DNA of 64,000 nucleotides from Paramacrobiotus metropolitanus. Its lineage: Eukaryota > Tardigrada > Eutardigrada > Parachela > Macrobiotidae. Under the pieces are notes generated by a model. That model saw nothing but the letters and a program-made list of their open reading frames with translations, ran no database searches and was not told the DNA's origin. Every line of letters begins with the position of its first letter. Position 1 is the first letter of the stretch. The position numbers were made by a program, and so were the translations under genes. This document shows, one piece after another, positions 15,513 to 30,908 of this stretch. The stretch spans positions 186,001 to 250,000 of the forward strand of contig NW_026570254.1 in assembly GCF_019649055.1 (NCBI RefSeq), written 5' to 3'.

Positions 15513-17639
15513 ATGAACGGAGAGCCAGCTGTGACGGACCGTGTAAAGCAGAGCTTGAGGGAAGCATTCTCCAAGCAGGATTACTATGAAGCCCACCAAA
15601 TCTACAAAAGCCTAAACTTCAGGTAAAGGGAAGCGCTTGATGGATCCAGCGTTTTACGTGTTAAAACCTTTTGTCCGGTCTGCAGTATATACTGCACTTA
15701 CCAGTTAGCGTTATGTACGTACTGTATTCGATACAAAGTACTGTACCTCGTACTTACAGTTACAGGTTACTACTGTACATCAATGTTATGGCATGATTAA
15801 CAATCATGAAGGTATTTTTTTTTGTTTTGCGTTTTGTAGATACCAGAGATTAAAACGTTTTGATGAATTGGCCGATATCCTGTATTCTGGCAGCATGGAT
15901 TTTTTTCGCCTGAATACTGTAAGTCTGATTGTTGCGTTTTAAAATTTGTTTCGGTACAGAGTTGTCCTCATTCAGACACAGAGCGGAATCGACCTTGCTC
16001 GGCAGTTCGCAGAAATTCTGGAGAAAGGCAACCTTGCTGTATCCGATGCGAGAGTTCGTAGGTTGACCTTCGTTACGCTCAAAGAAACATCAGCACTGAT
16101 TTTCACGTTGTGGTAATTTAGAGCAAATCGCCACGTTATACCGCGAAGTCCCTAGAGACCCGGAATCTGAACGAGCCATCTTTCTTGGCTCTGTGCTGAC
16201 CTGGTCTGTCAACCACAATCCGGAATCGAAGGCCGGACATGTCGCCATTCATGCAGCTGTAGCGCGGATTTGCTGGGAAGGTAGGTTAGACTTTGATTTC
16301 AGATTTTCAAGTGCTCCGTGATTCTCGCATAGTACTAGTACATCCTAGTTTGACCTTCGGAGCCGTAATTAATTTTATCGCCACGCGGCTTCCGGCATAC
16401 GTTAGAATTTATCGTTGAATTACATTACAGATTTTACTGAGAAATGTTTCTAGTCCAGATTAAAGTTAGTCTTTTTTAAGTTATCGCTGTGCAGTTTGTC
16501 CTTTCAAAATGCTTCGGTAGCGAAATATTTCCATTTATTAGGATAGCTAAATTATTATATTTACGAGAATTAAGGCATACTGTACGGTATGCAATAGTTT
16601 TCTGGGTTTTCTACACTGATACGATGATTACTTAGTTCGGATATATGCGGCCTTTTGCAGAACAGAATTATCCATCCGCTGTTTATCATTTCGTGCGTGC
16701 CATGGACCCTGTGACCTTAGCAAAAGTGTTGCACGATTTGTATGACAACCGAGACGAAATCAGAGAAACAAAAGGCAAGAAGGATGATCCATATACTTTT
16801 GGGGAGCTGGACAATGCGCAGGAATACGATCAACGACTTGTAGCAATTGCCGTAATAGAGTAAGGCTTAAGAATACAGCAGTAACCGTAATAATTATTAA
16901 AGCACCGTTTCTCTCAAATCAGGAGCTTGTCACTTAGTTGATTTGATGCAGTGAGTATGCTTGAAGACTTAGTGTACCTATGTTAATGTGAATTTTAGGT
17001 TTTTGGCTTTGAATCGCCACGACTTGGCGAAATTGCTCTTTACGGAATATATTTCTCGTCATCGCAATCCCGAAATAAGGAATACATTATATAATTTCCG
17101 TGTCCTTGCCCTTATCTCCGCTCTCCTCTCCGTTTGCTCAACAACGTAAGTGCGAAATTACGAACTAGGGGTGTACGGCTTCGCTTGTGCTGTTAAACAA
17201 GAGCGGCGCTTGAAGGATCGGCATTTACAGAGAACCCGGTTCCGAAGGAGAGTTCACTAAATTGCAGGCAGCATTGTGTGGCGTTTTTCCGGATAATTCC
17301 CGCATAGAAAAGGTATGCGTAAGCAGTGTGAATGTGTGATTATCGCGCTGCGACAATGACGTTGTTTAATTATTGCTCTAAAGCGCCGAATCAGCCAAGC
17401 ATGGTAATCATCCCGCTTTTTCAGCTATTGACTTCGGTTGGACAAATTTATCTTAACATAAAACCAGCTGGAGGGCCTTTGCAAAGCATATTCGGTAACG
17501 CTGATTGTACATTTGGATCGACGTTAGTTTTTACTCAGAAAATACTTCCTTCGTAGCGATGTTCAAGAAAGATTCCGTCCCCGTATCTCAGCCGGAAACA
17601 AAGCCAGATGCTATGCACCACGACTTAGATTTTGATTGA
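15513..17639 (+). CDS. GET4: GET4/TRC35, tail-anchored protein targeting factor
   Basis: In other animals GET4 joins BAG6 and UBL4A to hand tail-anchored proteins to TRC40 for ER insertion and to sort misfolded membrane proteins. Nine exons: 15513-15622, 15840-15918, 15976-16057, 16122-16280, 16661-16859, 16999-17145, 17231-17312, 17425-17494, 17557-17639; 336 aa against 327 in human. Family landmarks: FSKQDYYEAHQIYKSLNFRY, ADILYSGSMDFF, WEEQNYPSAVYHFVRA, and IGQIYLNIKPAGGPLQSIFG-like end (SVGQIYLNIKPAGG). It is an alpha-solenoid without transmembrane segments. The acidic C-terminus HHDLDFD is short. An apparent mini-exon at 16924-16952 gives a stop and is skipped; joining 16859 to 16999 restores EFLALNRHDLAK. 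Confidence 0.9.
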
Positions 17640-17933
17640 TCACTTTAAATTATTTTTATAAACTAAATAGATATCTCGGGTTATCACATGGCAAGAATAC
17701 AAGCCGATCAGAATGAAAAAAATTCAACCGACTGCACATCAGGGTTCAACACAGAACACACAATAATTAAATAAAATAAAAGCACAGAATAAAACTGAAA
17801 TTAAACGATTTAGGCGTATTATGCCATTGGTCCAGCAGCAAACACGCCGACTGATTAAACAGCAAACTATATATTTTATTAAACTGCGGGCGGATTGAAG
17901 CAGGAATAAAACATTACAGGAGCAAACAATCAT

Positions 17934-21951
<4,018 letters not shown>

Positions 21952-24900
21952 GTTAGAGTTTCCTTTGAGCACTGGTGATATTTAAAATCGTCATCAACTG
22001 CACCGCTCCACATTAAAATAAACAAAACTGCAAGAAACAAAAACATACGTTTAAATAATATCCTGTAGATGGAATCATGGAATCCTTGTCGACAACAATG
22101 ACGCACTTTGTTAACGCACGTGTCTATTAAACCTTTCGTTTTGATAATGCATAAAACCTTTCTGTAAAAGCACTGAAACGCCGGAAGCGGCAGATCTCAC
22201 AGGCAAACTACAAAACCAGCATGCTTTTTTGCTCACGTCAGTATTCCAGACAACTTTTACTTACATTAAAGTTACACAGGATGCAGTTATAAGACAGGTT
22301 TGCCGTTTTAATACGTGTACTTATTAATTACATCGATCTAGCGTCACGTGCGTCCAGTTTGGTGTTGCTTGTAAAATTTGAATGCTTACTTGTGAGTGTA
22401 TGTGTGCCTAAAATATTCTTCCGATGTGTGAAAATTCTTAAAGAAAGCAGCAAAGAAGTCTGAGATCACATTACGGGCGACTGATAAAATCTCCGCATTC
22501 TGTTGAATTTATAGTGCAATCCAAAAATCGAATCAAACAACTTCTTCAGTTTTTTAATTTTTAAATAAATCTTTAAGCAGATAAAACGCGCCTACAGGTT
22601 CAGTCAACGAACGATTGCTATTACAGAAGACCGTAAAGACTGGCTGCGTATATGTCAGCTGTGCTGCGGCCATATGGATAAACCACATCGTAACTTCCTT
22701 CGCAAAGTCCTGGAAGATTCCATAATCTCTTTTGGCCGACAGAGCTATATCGATTTTTTACACCCATTCGGCACTAGCTTGCATTCCAGCCGTTCGTTTT
22801 ATCTCAAACAGCTTCCCAATTATCCGCCTGCCTTAGGATTACTATGGGAAAGAATTAAATACAGAGTAATTTTAATGGTGAACGGGTAATTCAAAGCAGA
22901 GATTACGCTGGCAAGACTCGCCCTAAAATCAGGACATTCCTTTAGCTGCAACTTTGCTAGCGCTTTCCGTTTAAACGTAAATAATTTACGACACCGATAT
23001 GAATACTCCAAATGCCCCAGGCAAAACCCCGAGGAAATTTCAAAAAAACTTTTGTTTACAACATCCGTAGAGGTGAGTGGCTGCGTGCAAAGTCAAACAT
23101 TAATCTACAAAAGTTTTCAAAAAGCGAATTAAACCAAGTTCTCCATATTCAGTTCAAGGGGTGCTAAATTCTAAAGGAAATGGCTACGGTTAGTGTGGTA
23201 AAGTGATGGCATCGCATCGGACGGGAAAAAACTGAACTGTACAAAAAAATTTCTGAAATTCTTGGGTTCACAAACACCGTTTTTTAGACGTGTATCACTG
23301 TGTGTGCTTGAGCAATCCTACGAGTACGACTTAGTCGCCCAAGAACGTCTGATATTTCACTCCAGAATGTTTTTGACTTGGTATTTGGAAACTCACAAGT
23401 TCGTAACCTACTGAGTACTACGCTGAGGCAGAACATGTCGTTTATCAACTCTGCACTCATCCGCGTAAGGTAGTGTATAAACACATGTATTTATGTTGGT
23501 TTCGCGCCGGCGTCTCATCGCCTCTGCATATAATTGCGGCAACCACCAACATCGGTTCTGGGAATCCTAAAACAACTAACCTACACTGTCTACGCCTAAT
23601 TACTAAGTTAATGTGCAAAACACTACCGAAATCACTGCACAATTCTTCGAGAAAGTGTAAGCATGCGGTTTCAAAAAAATTTCCGTAGTTCGTACATTAA
23701 AGAAAAACTCAGCAATACAACAAAATTATGCAGCTATTCACTGATTCGTGTTATGCCGTAATCCGTAGCACAGTGCCATAAAGCATAAATAAGTATGTAA
23801 CTTTAATCATTTTCAATCTCTCTGAGTGTAGAATCAAAACGAGCGTCGCAGTATATCATAGAAAATCCATGTACGTGAATTTTCTATGCATTAAAAAGTT
23901 TGGGGCTACCGCTGTTATACCTTGAAAGCTTGAATCACAGTGCTATATCACTGATTCTAAAATACCTTTTCTGAATTACCGTGTGCCTAAATCGCAACAG
24001 GAAACCGAAAGCACGACCCAACGATGTTCCAGGTATTCGGAAACAATTATTAATTGATCGCTTAGAGTTAAGTACAGTATTCTGTACCCAGTAATGAGTA
24101 ATACAAAATCCCAAACGATAAGTCGCAATACCGCAACTCGTAAATATTTCTATAAAAACCAAATCCAAAATAGCAAAAATTTAACAAAAGCAATTAATAT
24201 TTAATGCTTCTACAAATCTACAATCTTTAATACCTCTCGGAGCACGTTCCAATCCCCATTATTCCACCGCAAAAAAATCGAAACGCACGGCCTCAAAAAT
24301 ATTGTCCTGGTCCTGGTCTCCTGGAAAATCAAGTCCTAGGAAAAAGCCACCGGAAAAAGCAGTCTGGTTCACGTTCCCCAGTATTTTCCACCAGTCTAGC
24401 GATAAATCCGCGATAAACTATCAAATGTGGTCATGAAGGAAATGAGCCGATCTGACCGTTCATTGTACCTTTAGCATTTGCAAAAAGATAACCCGCATAT
24501 ATACGAAAAGTAAAAGTCCGATATTTTCGAGTCCATTTCACCCATCACGATTTCAGACACCAGATAACGCTACACTGCAACGCAAGCAGAGAAACTAAAA
24601 ACACGATCTGTTCGGAAACGGCGGACGAAAAGCCGTAAAGTGGTGCGGTACGCACAGTGCGTATGCAGAACGAAGCCAAAATAATACCCGACACCGGGAA
24701 TATATACCAGGTTGACCAATTACACGCGTGCGCCCGCTGCGCCGCCGTGCACCCGCCCAGAAATAGAGCAAACATTGCTAGTCTGCTAGATCAGTAGATC
24801 TACCGGTACTTTTTTACGTTTGGTTTCCGGACTTCGGATAAGAAACCAGAGTTCATTTCCAGTTCATACCAGAGGAACCAGACGGAGCCGAATTTATTTA

Positions 24901-25658
24901 TTAAACTCCACCAAATTGTATTCAACTGGATTGTGGCACATACTGTACGTACAGTTTAAAATGCCAACTTGAAATACTGTACTAATTAGGTGACAAGATC
25001 ATATAATAATTATCATATTTTTCAACTTAATAAATACATCTTCAAGTAGGTACAATGTACTACGGAGTAGTATGTACAAATTGTACATATAAAAAACTCG
25101 TTCAGGTTCTTCAGTCGTCACTGTGACTTCCAGATAATTAGATATTCAAGAGAACACTGATAATTAGCACGCAGAATTACAAATTTTATTCGCCCTGGGC
25201 ACTTAATTAAAAAATAATGTAATATACATATAATAATTATTATAATACTATTTATATTCATTTCATAGGCAGTCATTATTATTAGTCGCAGTCGCTCTAA
25301 CGACACTTTCATAGGCTTCCTTACGTTAACAATTGCAGGCAAAATGTTACGATCAGGCCACTCGCGGATAATTTCGCTAAATGCGAGAGCGGTTCGTACA
25401 AGAAATGCCACTGGCTGTCGAGCTGACAGTGAATTTCACTGCTTCAAAAAGTTCCCGTTAACAAGAAACTAAAGTAATCGGTTCTACTGAATTTCTGCCA
25501 AAAGACAGTAAGATTATCCCTGAACATCTGCACGCACAAAAAAACTCGTGTAATCGTTTTACTGACTCTTCATAAACGAAAAACTGCATATAGCCCAATA
25601 AATTCCCAATAACAACATTCACCGCCAAGAAAGCGTAAAAGGTACTTGTATTTGCGGA
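21952..25658. other. 3.7-kb gene-poor intergenic region
   Basis: Upstream of the kelch gene and downstream of EXOSC2. Open frames are all under 100 codons (for example 22674-22889 +, 24545-24775 -, 25118-25411 -), and none has a domain, paired splice sites or a convincing start context. A TATA-like ATATATAC lies near 24700. I see no RNA gene or clear terminal repeats. Confidence 0.45.
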
Positions 25659-27076
25659 TCACGTATCCCGTTGCGCACCCGGCATTTCTTGGGCTAATTC
25701 ACTTCTTGCCATGAGAAAAATTTCCTTCGCAATCTGCGACTGCAGCAAATATTTAGCTTCGTATTTCATCGAAGCATCATACAGAATTCTAATAGTTTCC
25801 CGGTTGATTGGAATTCGCTCATTATCCAGAATGCCAATACAATTGCGTATCCTAGCCATACATTTGCGGACCTCCAAAGGAGCCACGGAAGTAGATTTCG
25901 TGGATGAGGGAATCTGCCCTGTATCGTCCATCTTAACGGATACCTTTTTAGCATCGGTATCGGTCAACTGCACGTAGATATCCTCTTCTTCGGGGAAATG
26001 CTGCTGTCCGCTCGTTCGAACCTGCTCACCTTGATCCAGTCCGAGAGGTATATTGAGTTGGCGCTGCGTCGGTGCAATCCAGATCGCACCATTCACGCCG
26101 ATAATAAGGTGCACTCCGAATGTTTCATAGGAAATAAAATGGCCTTTACCTCGGCGGGTTAGTTTTGGCTGCACCTGCAAAAGCATGCCGTGCACGAGGC
26201 GGCCGTAACGGAGACTGCGCGTATGAAGGACTAATCGGCCATCCGCGCCGGTCTTCTGCACTTCCGCGCTAATCAGATCGCCTTCCTTTAAATAACCTCG
26301 CATAAAGCCAATGTCTTCTTCTGTTTTTCTCCGCAATTCACCACTCGGCAAATTTATGCCGCCTAAATTCAGGATACCATGGCGCTGCGCCCCAACATCA
26401 ACCTGCAAAAACCATTTATTTCTGCGAAAACTTGCGAAACTTGCGAAACGAAAAGGCATATATATCATTTGCACATAGTTAACTAACTTAGCTTACAGTT
26501 GCCACCGTACAACCTCGAATTTCTACGCCACGCATTACACAGGTTTTAGCACAATAAATCATGACTGTTACAGATCTTTTTATAGGATCAAATTCAGAGA
26601 GGGCATTACGGTTTATTAAGAGTACTTACTGTATGCGTGAGAAATACACTTACAAAAATAAAAGACAACTGATAACAAATAAATCAAAAAACCGTATCAA
26701 AACTTACCATCCAAGCCTTTCGGCCAACTTGGATTATTCTCCCCACAATGATGTCACCGATCTCTCCGATATAACGAGATCGGATAGGATTAATCACAAC
26801 AACCCTGGTATAGATCTGGCGAATTCCGGCAACCGAAGCCAACATCTGCACACGCTTTTCGGGAAGTACAGAGCAGTAAGAACCATGCCCGTCCATCCAA
26901 CCCTCGGCGTTCTCCATTACCGTATCTCCGGGTATGTAAACCTGATTATCGCGCAATTCGGGTTGCTTCCATTTCCGAGGGGGAGAGACTTCGGGCATTT
27001 CTTCGTCCCGGATCTGCAAGGCACTACCAGTTGACGCTGTTGCCCGCTTCGCAGTGATCGCAATGTTGACTGCCAT
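25659..27076 (-). CDS. EXOSC2: Exosome complex component Rrp4 (EXOSC2)
   Basis: S1/KH cap subunit of the RNA exosome, which threads RNA to the 3'-5' nucleases in nucleus and cytosol. Two exons, 27076-26708 and 26402-25659, joined in phase 0 at AWM/VDVGAQ; 370 aa versus 293 in human. The N-terminal strand has VYIPGDTV and GHGSYC; the S1 core has RYIGEIGDIIVGRI; then NLPSGELRRKTEEDIGFMRG, EGDLISAEVQ and LHTRSLRYGRL, all very conserved in Rrp4. The KH part has GVNGAIWIAPT. The extra length comes mainly from an acidic linker of about 50 residues (EEEDIYVQLTDTDAKK region) before RIRNCIGIL and from a longer N-terminus. Identity is certain. Confidence 0.95.
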
Positions 27077-27614
27077 CGTTTTGGTTTTCCTATCTTTCCC
27101 CGGGTACCGAACAACGTGAAGTGTTTATTAAGTATCAATGTTTATCTACACCTTCTTGCTAAAAATTTCACCCGCTGATCATGTCATGAACACAACAATA
27201 GTAAACCGTAATAAAAATGCATGTTTATAGTTTTGGCTTTCAAAAGCCGACCAAAAGAGCGCATGCAGCACGCACTTGGCAAGCTCGTATGAAGTTGTGG
27301 GTTGTTGGGGACTCGGAGTACTGTACAGATAGGCGCTCTGTTTACATGCCAACCGCCGGGATTTCCGCAATAAGACGCGTTGTCTAAATCGCAACCGCAG
27401 GAGGTTGCGGTGCAGTATGCTGCCAGTCAGAACGGGAAACCCGAGTACTTTAATTCCTTTTTTTTGTACCGATTTTTTGTTTATTTGAAATTTTTTGAAT
27501 CTTCTTCTGGTTGTTGTAACTTGTGATAAGGTTTGGATTTGTTCGATTGGGATATCCATCCGCATCAGTAAATTATCGCTTGCCTGGACTGCCGGGTCTT
27601 TGACGTATAAAACT
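27077..27614. promoter_or_regulatory. Bidirectional promoter region of EXOSC2 and MRPS17
   Basis: 538 bases separate the divergent start codons of EXOSC2 and mitochondrial ribosomal protein S17. No TATA box is evident, as expected for housekeeping pairs. A 185-codon open frame on the minus strand (27179-27736) spans the whole region and the S17 start; I regard it as chance. Confidence 0.5.
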
Positions 27615-28320
27615 ATGTCGCTGGCACGGAAGTTTATGGTAATTGGGAAAGTTGTTGAAAAGCTCTCGCCAAAGATTTCCCTAGTGGAAGTGCAGACAAA
27701 TGAGCTCGATCCATACCTGCGAATGGTACGCTGCAATTCGTTACTGATTTATAACATTCTGAAGCTACATATAATATTCAGTGGGCAATGAGCTTGTGCT
27801 GTGTATATCAATGTATGTTATGTTACTTATGTATCATCACACTAATAAGTAATAACTAGTAATAATAAGTGACGCTATAATAACTATCGCTGGATGTTGT
27901 ATCCTGTGTGTATGGAAGTACGGAATGCAGAGTGTGAACTGAGTGATTGTCTCTTTAACCCCTCGTCATTTTTTTCTGTTCTAGTATTTCGGTCGTTATA
28001 AAGAATACCGAACGGACGACGGTCCTCACTACACGAAAATTGGTGATTACGTTATGATCAAAGACAAAATCAATCCACAGCGTGTTGATTTGGTGTATGA
28101 AGTTTCTGAAGTCATACATCGATGCGGCCAGCTAATGGATCCTATAACCAAAAAAAGAGTCGTTACCGATAAGGAGCGCGTGGATTTTCTGGAAGATTTG
28201 CGGCATATCAACCAGCTGCTGCCTGACTACACAGAGCAGACGGGGCTACGGTATTCGGATAACGATGTGGTCCATGGCACTCCGCAGCCACCGAGCGACA
28301 AGACAAGTTTTCATTCATAA
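27615..28320 (+). CDS. MRPS17: Mitochondrial ribosomal protein S17 (uS17m)
   Basis: Small-subunit protein of the mitochondrial ribosome. Two exons, 27615-27725 and 27985-28320, phase 0, 148 aa (human 130). The OB-fold core is visible: FMVIGKVVEKLSPK, the conserved LDPYL before the junction, YFGRYKEYRTDDG, then HYTKIGDYVMIK and VYEVSEVIHRCGQLMDP, matching the GD-V-L and hydrophobic strand pattern of uS17m. The C-terminal extension is polar and unconserved. A cleavable mitochondrial presequence is not obvious, as in other S17m proteins. An AATAAA-like ATAAATAAA lies at about 28381. Confidence 0.88.
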
Positions 28321-29906
28321 AATTAATGTCGCATTGCTGGGTGGTATGTCGGTGTTGACGTGTTGTGGCACTTGTGTGTAGATAAATAAATGGCTGTATG
28401 TATTTGATCTTTTGGGCGATTCCGTATTTTGACTTAAGTTGATGTGACCGGAAGTCCCAGTTGTGCAGTTTCCGAGGATTTGGATTTTGGCATTTCTTAC
28501 CGTTAGCAGTTAGCAGTGACCGTTTTTCAACTTAGAAATGTCCATGATTGTTTAAGCTACCGGAATTTGTTCTCTGCTGAACTCGTTCGTATGCTCTGCA
28601 AGTGCAAGTGTGCGTAATAAAAAGAACTGCCTGACTGGTAAAAACTTCGAAAACAAATATTTCAAAAACGATATTATTCTATTAACTGTCACTTGTCACA
28701 GCAATATTGCACTAGGTACATTTGTGTGTACTGCATAGTATGATGGTGATAACGCATAGTATGATGGTGGTAATATAACTGTCGAAAATTATAAATCCGA
28801 CTTCGATAATATTATTTTTAATTTATTTTTCAGTGAGCGACTTCTTTTTGCAAACCCGCAAAACTGTTATCTTTGAGAATGCAATTTCCCGGCGTAGCGA
28901 AGAAGCCGACAATTACTTACTTACGAGTATACGTATATTATACTCATAGTCTTATCATTCACCTTTCGTTTCGCAGCTTAACAGATTACCAGAGTTCGCG
29001 ATTGGTGCTCCTTGTTTTTAATAGATTTTTAAATTCTGTAAGGTTCTATATCTGTAAGTAAGTACTGTATATCCAATCGCCGGTTGCAACCGAAGTTAGA
29101 TCAAATTTTCGCTGGAATATGATTACTTACATACTTATATGATTACTTACTTACTAGAATATGATTATATTTCTCATCTCTCATCATATTATAAAGTGTC
29201 CGGTTGTCTTTTGGTTTCGGGAATACGGTGTAACGTCGGCGTATAAAAATAAAGGCCTTTTGCCTCGTATTTCGATCTTACCACCAGATCAACTTTAAGG
29301 ATCGCCTATATACGATAGCTTGGCAGGGACAGAACTCAGATAACCTTTCAGGTAAAAGCTTAACAAAACTGCTAACATATCCCTTAAGAATCGTTGAAAT
29401 GTTGCTGTTGTCTTTTTCTAAATTTCATATTGTTGGCTGTAAAATGAGCGAGTATACCGTGGGCGTTCTTGCAAAGAAAACGAAAATCGAATTTAAACAC
29501 GGCCACAATACAGGATTCCTGCAGTTTTACAATAGGTTCAACATACACTAAATGGGGGTTTCATTTCACCTACAAATACCGCCTGCAGCTATTTTGCTAA
29601 GAATTTCCTACGCGGAAAGAACCTGGATCATTATATAAACAGCAAAGCACGTTTCTTCCATAAATACGTAGATTTTAATTCTAGCCCTCAGATGCGCAGG
29701 CGATTATATTAGACATTCTCAGGCGGCAGAATACTGCAGTTTTTTCCAGTTGGTCGTGGTAACCTTTATAGAGAGTAACCTTTTCTTCCGTCTCTTTGTA
29801 CATCAATCACAATTTCATACACATCACCTCTAGTTATCTGCAATAAATTAGCTCCCGGTTGCTACAATATAAAACTCTGTAATATAATTACAGGTGAATT
29901 CAAGTA
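28321..29906. other. Intergenic region downstream of MRPS17
   Basis: Begins with the MRPS17 3'UTR and ends at the GPCR start. It is AT-rich with short direct repeats of GATTACTTAC type near 29118-29155. A possible acceptor (TTACAG, ending 29892) just before the GPCR start suggests a 5'UTR intron. No gene or RNA recognised. Confidence 0.4.
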
Positions 29907-30908
29907 ATGGAGAGTTTCCATAATAGATCCTTTTTGGCTAATGCCACGATGCCGGTTACTCACACGTTGACAGAGGTGAAATGGACACCATCGCTGATTG
30001 GCCAGGCAGTCGTGTTTGGTCTGTCGTTCGTTTCTAACGTTGTTGTGTTCGTCGAATTTGTCCGCGTTCCATCCCGACTAACGCCATTCACAATGTACCT
30101 GCTGGTGTTATTAGCCACAAACATTGCGTTTCTCATCTCCGTCCCCCTGATCGAGATGCTGAATGAGTTATATGGCCACTGGTGGATGGGACGAGTATGG
30201 TGCAATATTCACAACTATTTCAACGGGGTCGTATCTGCTGCCCAGATTTGTGTCCACGTCACCATTTCCATCAACCGCTTGTGGGCCGTGCACTATCCCA
30301 TTTCCTACAAAAATCATCATAACAAAAAAGTCGCACTAATCACTAGCTTTGCGGCCATCGCGTTTGCCAACGTGGTGGGACTACCTGGTTGCATCAGAGA
30401 TGCGCTGTATTTCTCTATTGACCTCAAATATGGCTGCCACATCAATTACTCGGCGCAGATGCTATGGGGTCAAATTCAGCAAACACTACTTCACATTCTA
30501 CCTTTAGTATTTATTATCATAGCATATATCCATTTGTGCGTTAATCGAATTCGGCGGAAGCGCAAGCTACAGGATCACTCGAGCAGTGGTTCACGGAACG
30601 CGGCCGCTACCGCCGCGGATGCTGGTGCTACCAGTGCAGAAAAGAACAAGACAGGAAAAACCACAAAGGAGGCTGTCAAGCCATTTTTAGTGTTGTCGCT
30701 GACGGCGATCAGCGTTACTATCTGTTGGACGCCGGCTGTTATCTATTTCGGAGCTATTATCTTCTCCGGCTCATGGATGTCGGGCACTTTCTTCATTGTC
30801 TCGGTGACCTTTTATTCCCTGCAGGCCTTAGTGGATCCGTGGCTGTTTGCCTTTGGTTTGTTGGCGGTCAAGAAAAACTGGAACTCCATCCGCTGCCCAG
30901 GCTGTTAA
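29907..30908 (+). CDS. Orphan rhodopsin-like GPCR, single coding exon
   Basis: A 333-aa class A receptor in the plasma membrane. N-glycosylation sequons sit in the N-terminus (NRS, NAT). Seven hydrophobic segments can be placed at about 31-54, 62-84, 100-122, 142-164, 190-211, 252-275 and 285-305. TM6 keeps the CWxP motif (CWTP) and there is a Cys at the TM3 start (WCNIHNY) and in loop 2 (YGCHINY) for the usual disulfide. The DRY motif is replaced by NRL (SINRLWAVHYP), the TM2 Asp by Asn (LLATNIAFL), and NPxxY by DPWLF. A Lys/Arg- and Ala-rich third loop precedes TM6, and the tail ends with two Cys (RCPGC), a likely palmitoylation site. The ligand cannot be told; it resembles lineage-expanded orphan receptors. 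Confidence 0.85.
   Translation: MESFHNRSFLANATMPVTHTLTEVKWTPSLIGQAVVFGLSFVSNVVVFVEFVRVPSRLTPFTMYLLVLLATNIAFLISVPLIEMLNELYGHWWMGRVWCNIHNYFNGVVSAAQICVHVTISINRLWAVHYPISYKNHHNKKVALITSFAAIAFANVVGLPGCIRDALYFSIDLKYGCHINYSAQMLWGQIQQTLLHILPLVFIIIAYIHLCVNRIRRKRKLQDHSSSGSRNAAATAADAGATSAEKNKTGKTTKEAVKPFLVLSLTAISVTICWTPAVIYFGAIIFSGSWMSGTFFIVSVTFYSLQALVDPWLFAFGLLAVKKNWNSIRCPGC

Noticed and set aside
16924-16952. Apparent mini-exon in GET4
   Set aside because: It introduces a stop; joining the flanking exons directly restores family sequence.
26561-27034. 157-codon plus-strand frame
   Set aside because: It is the antisense shadow of EXOSC2 exon 1 and its intron.
27179-27736. 185-codon open frame on the minus strand between EXOSC2 and MRPS17
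   Set aside because: It is antisense to the MRPS17 start exon, starts inside it and has no domain; a basic low-complexity middle and the lack of homology suggest chance.
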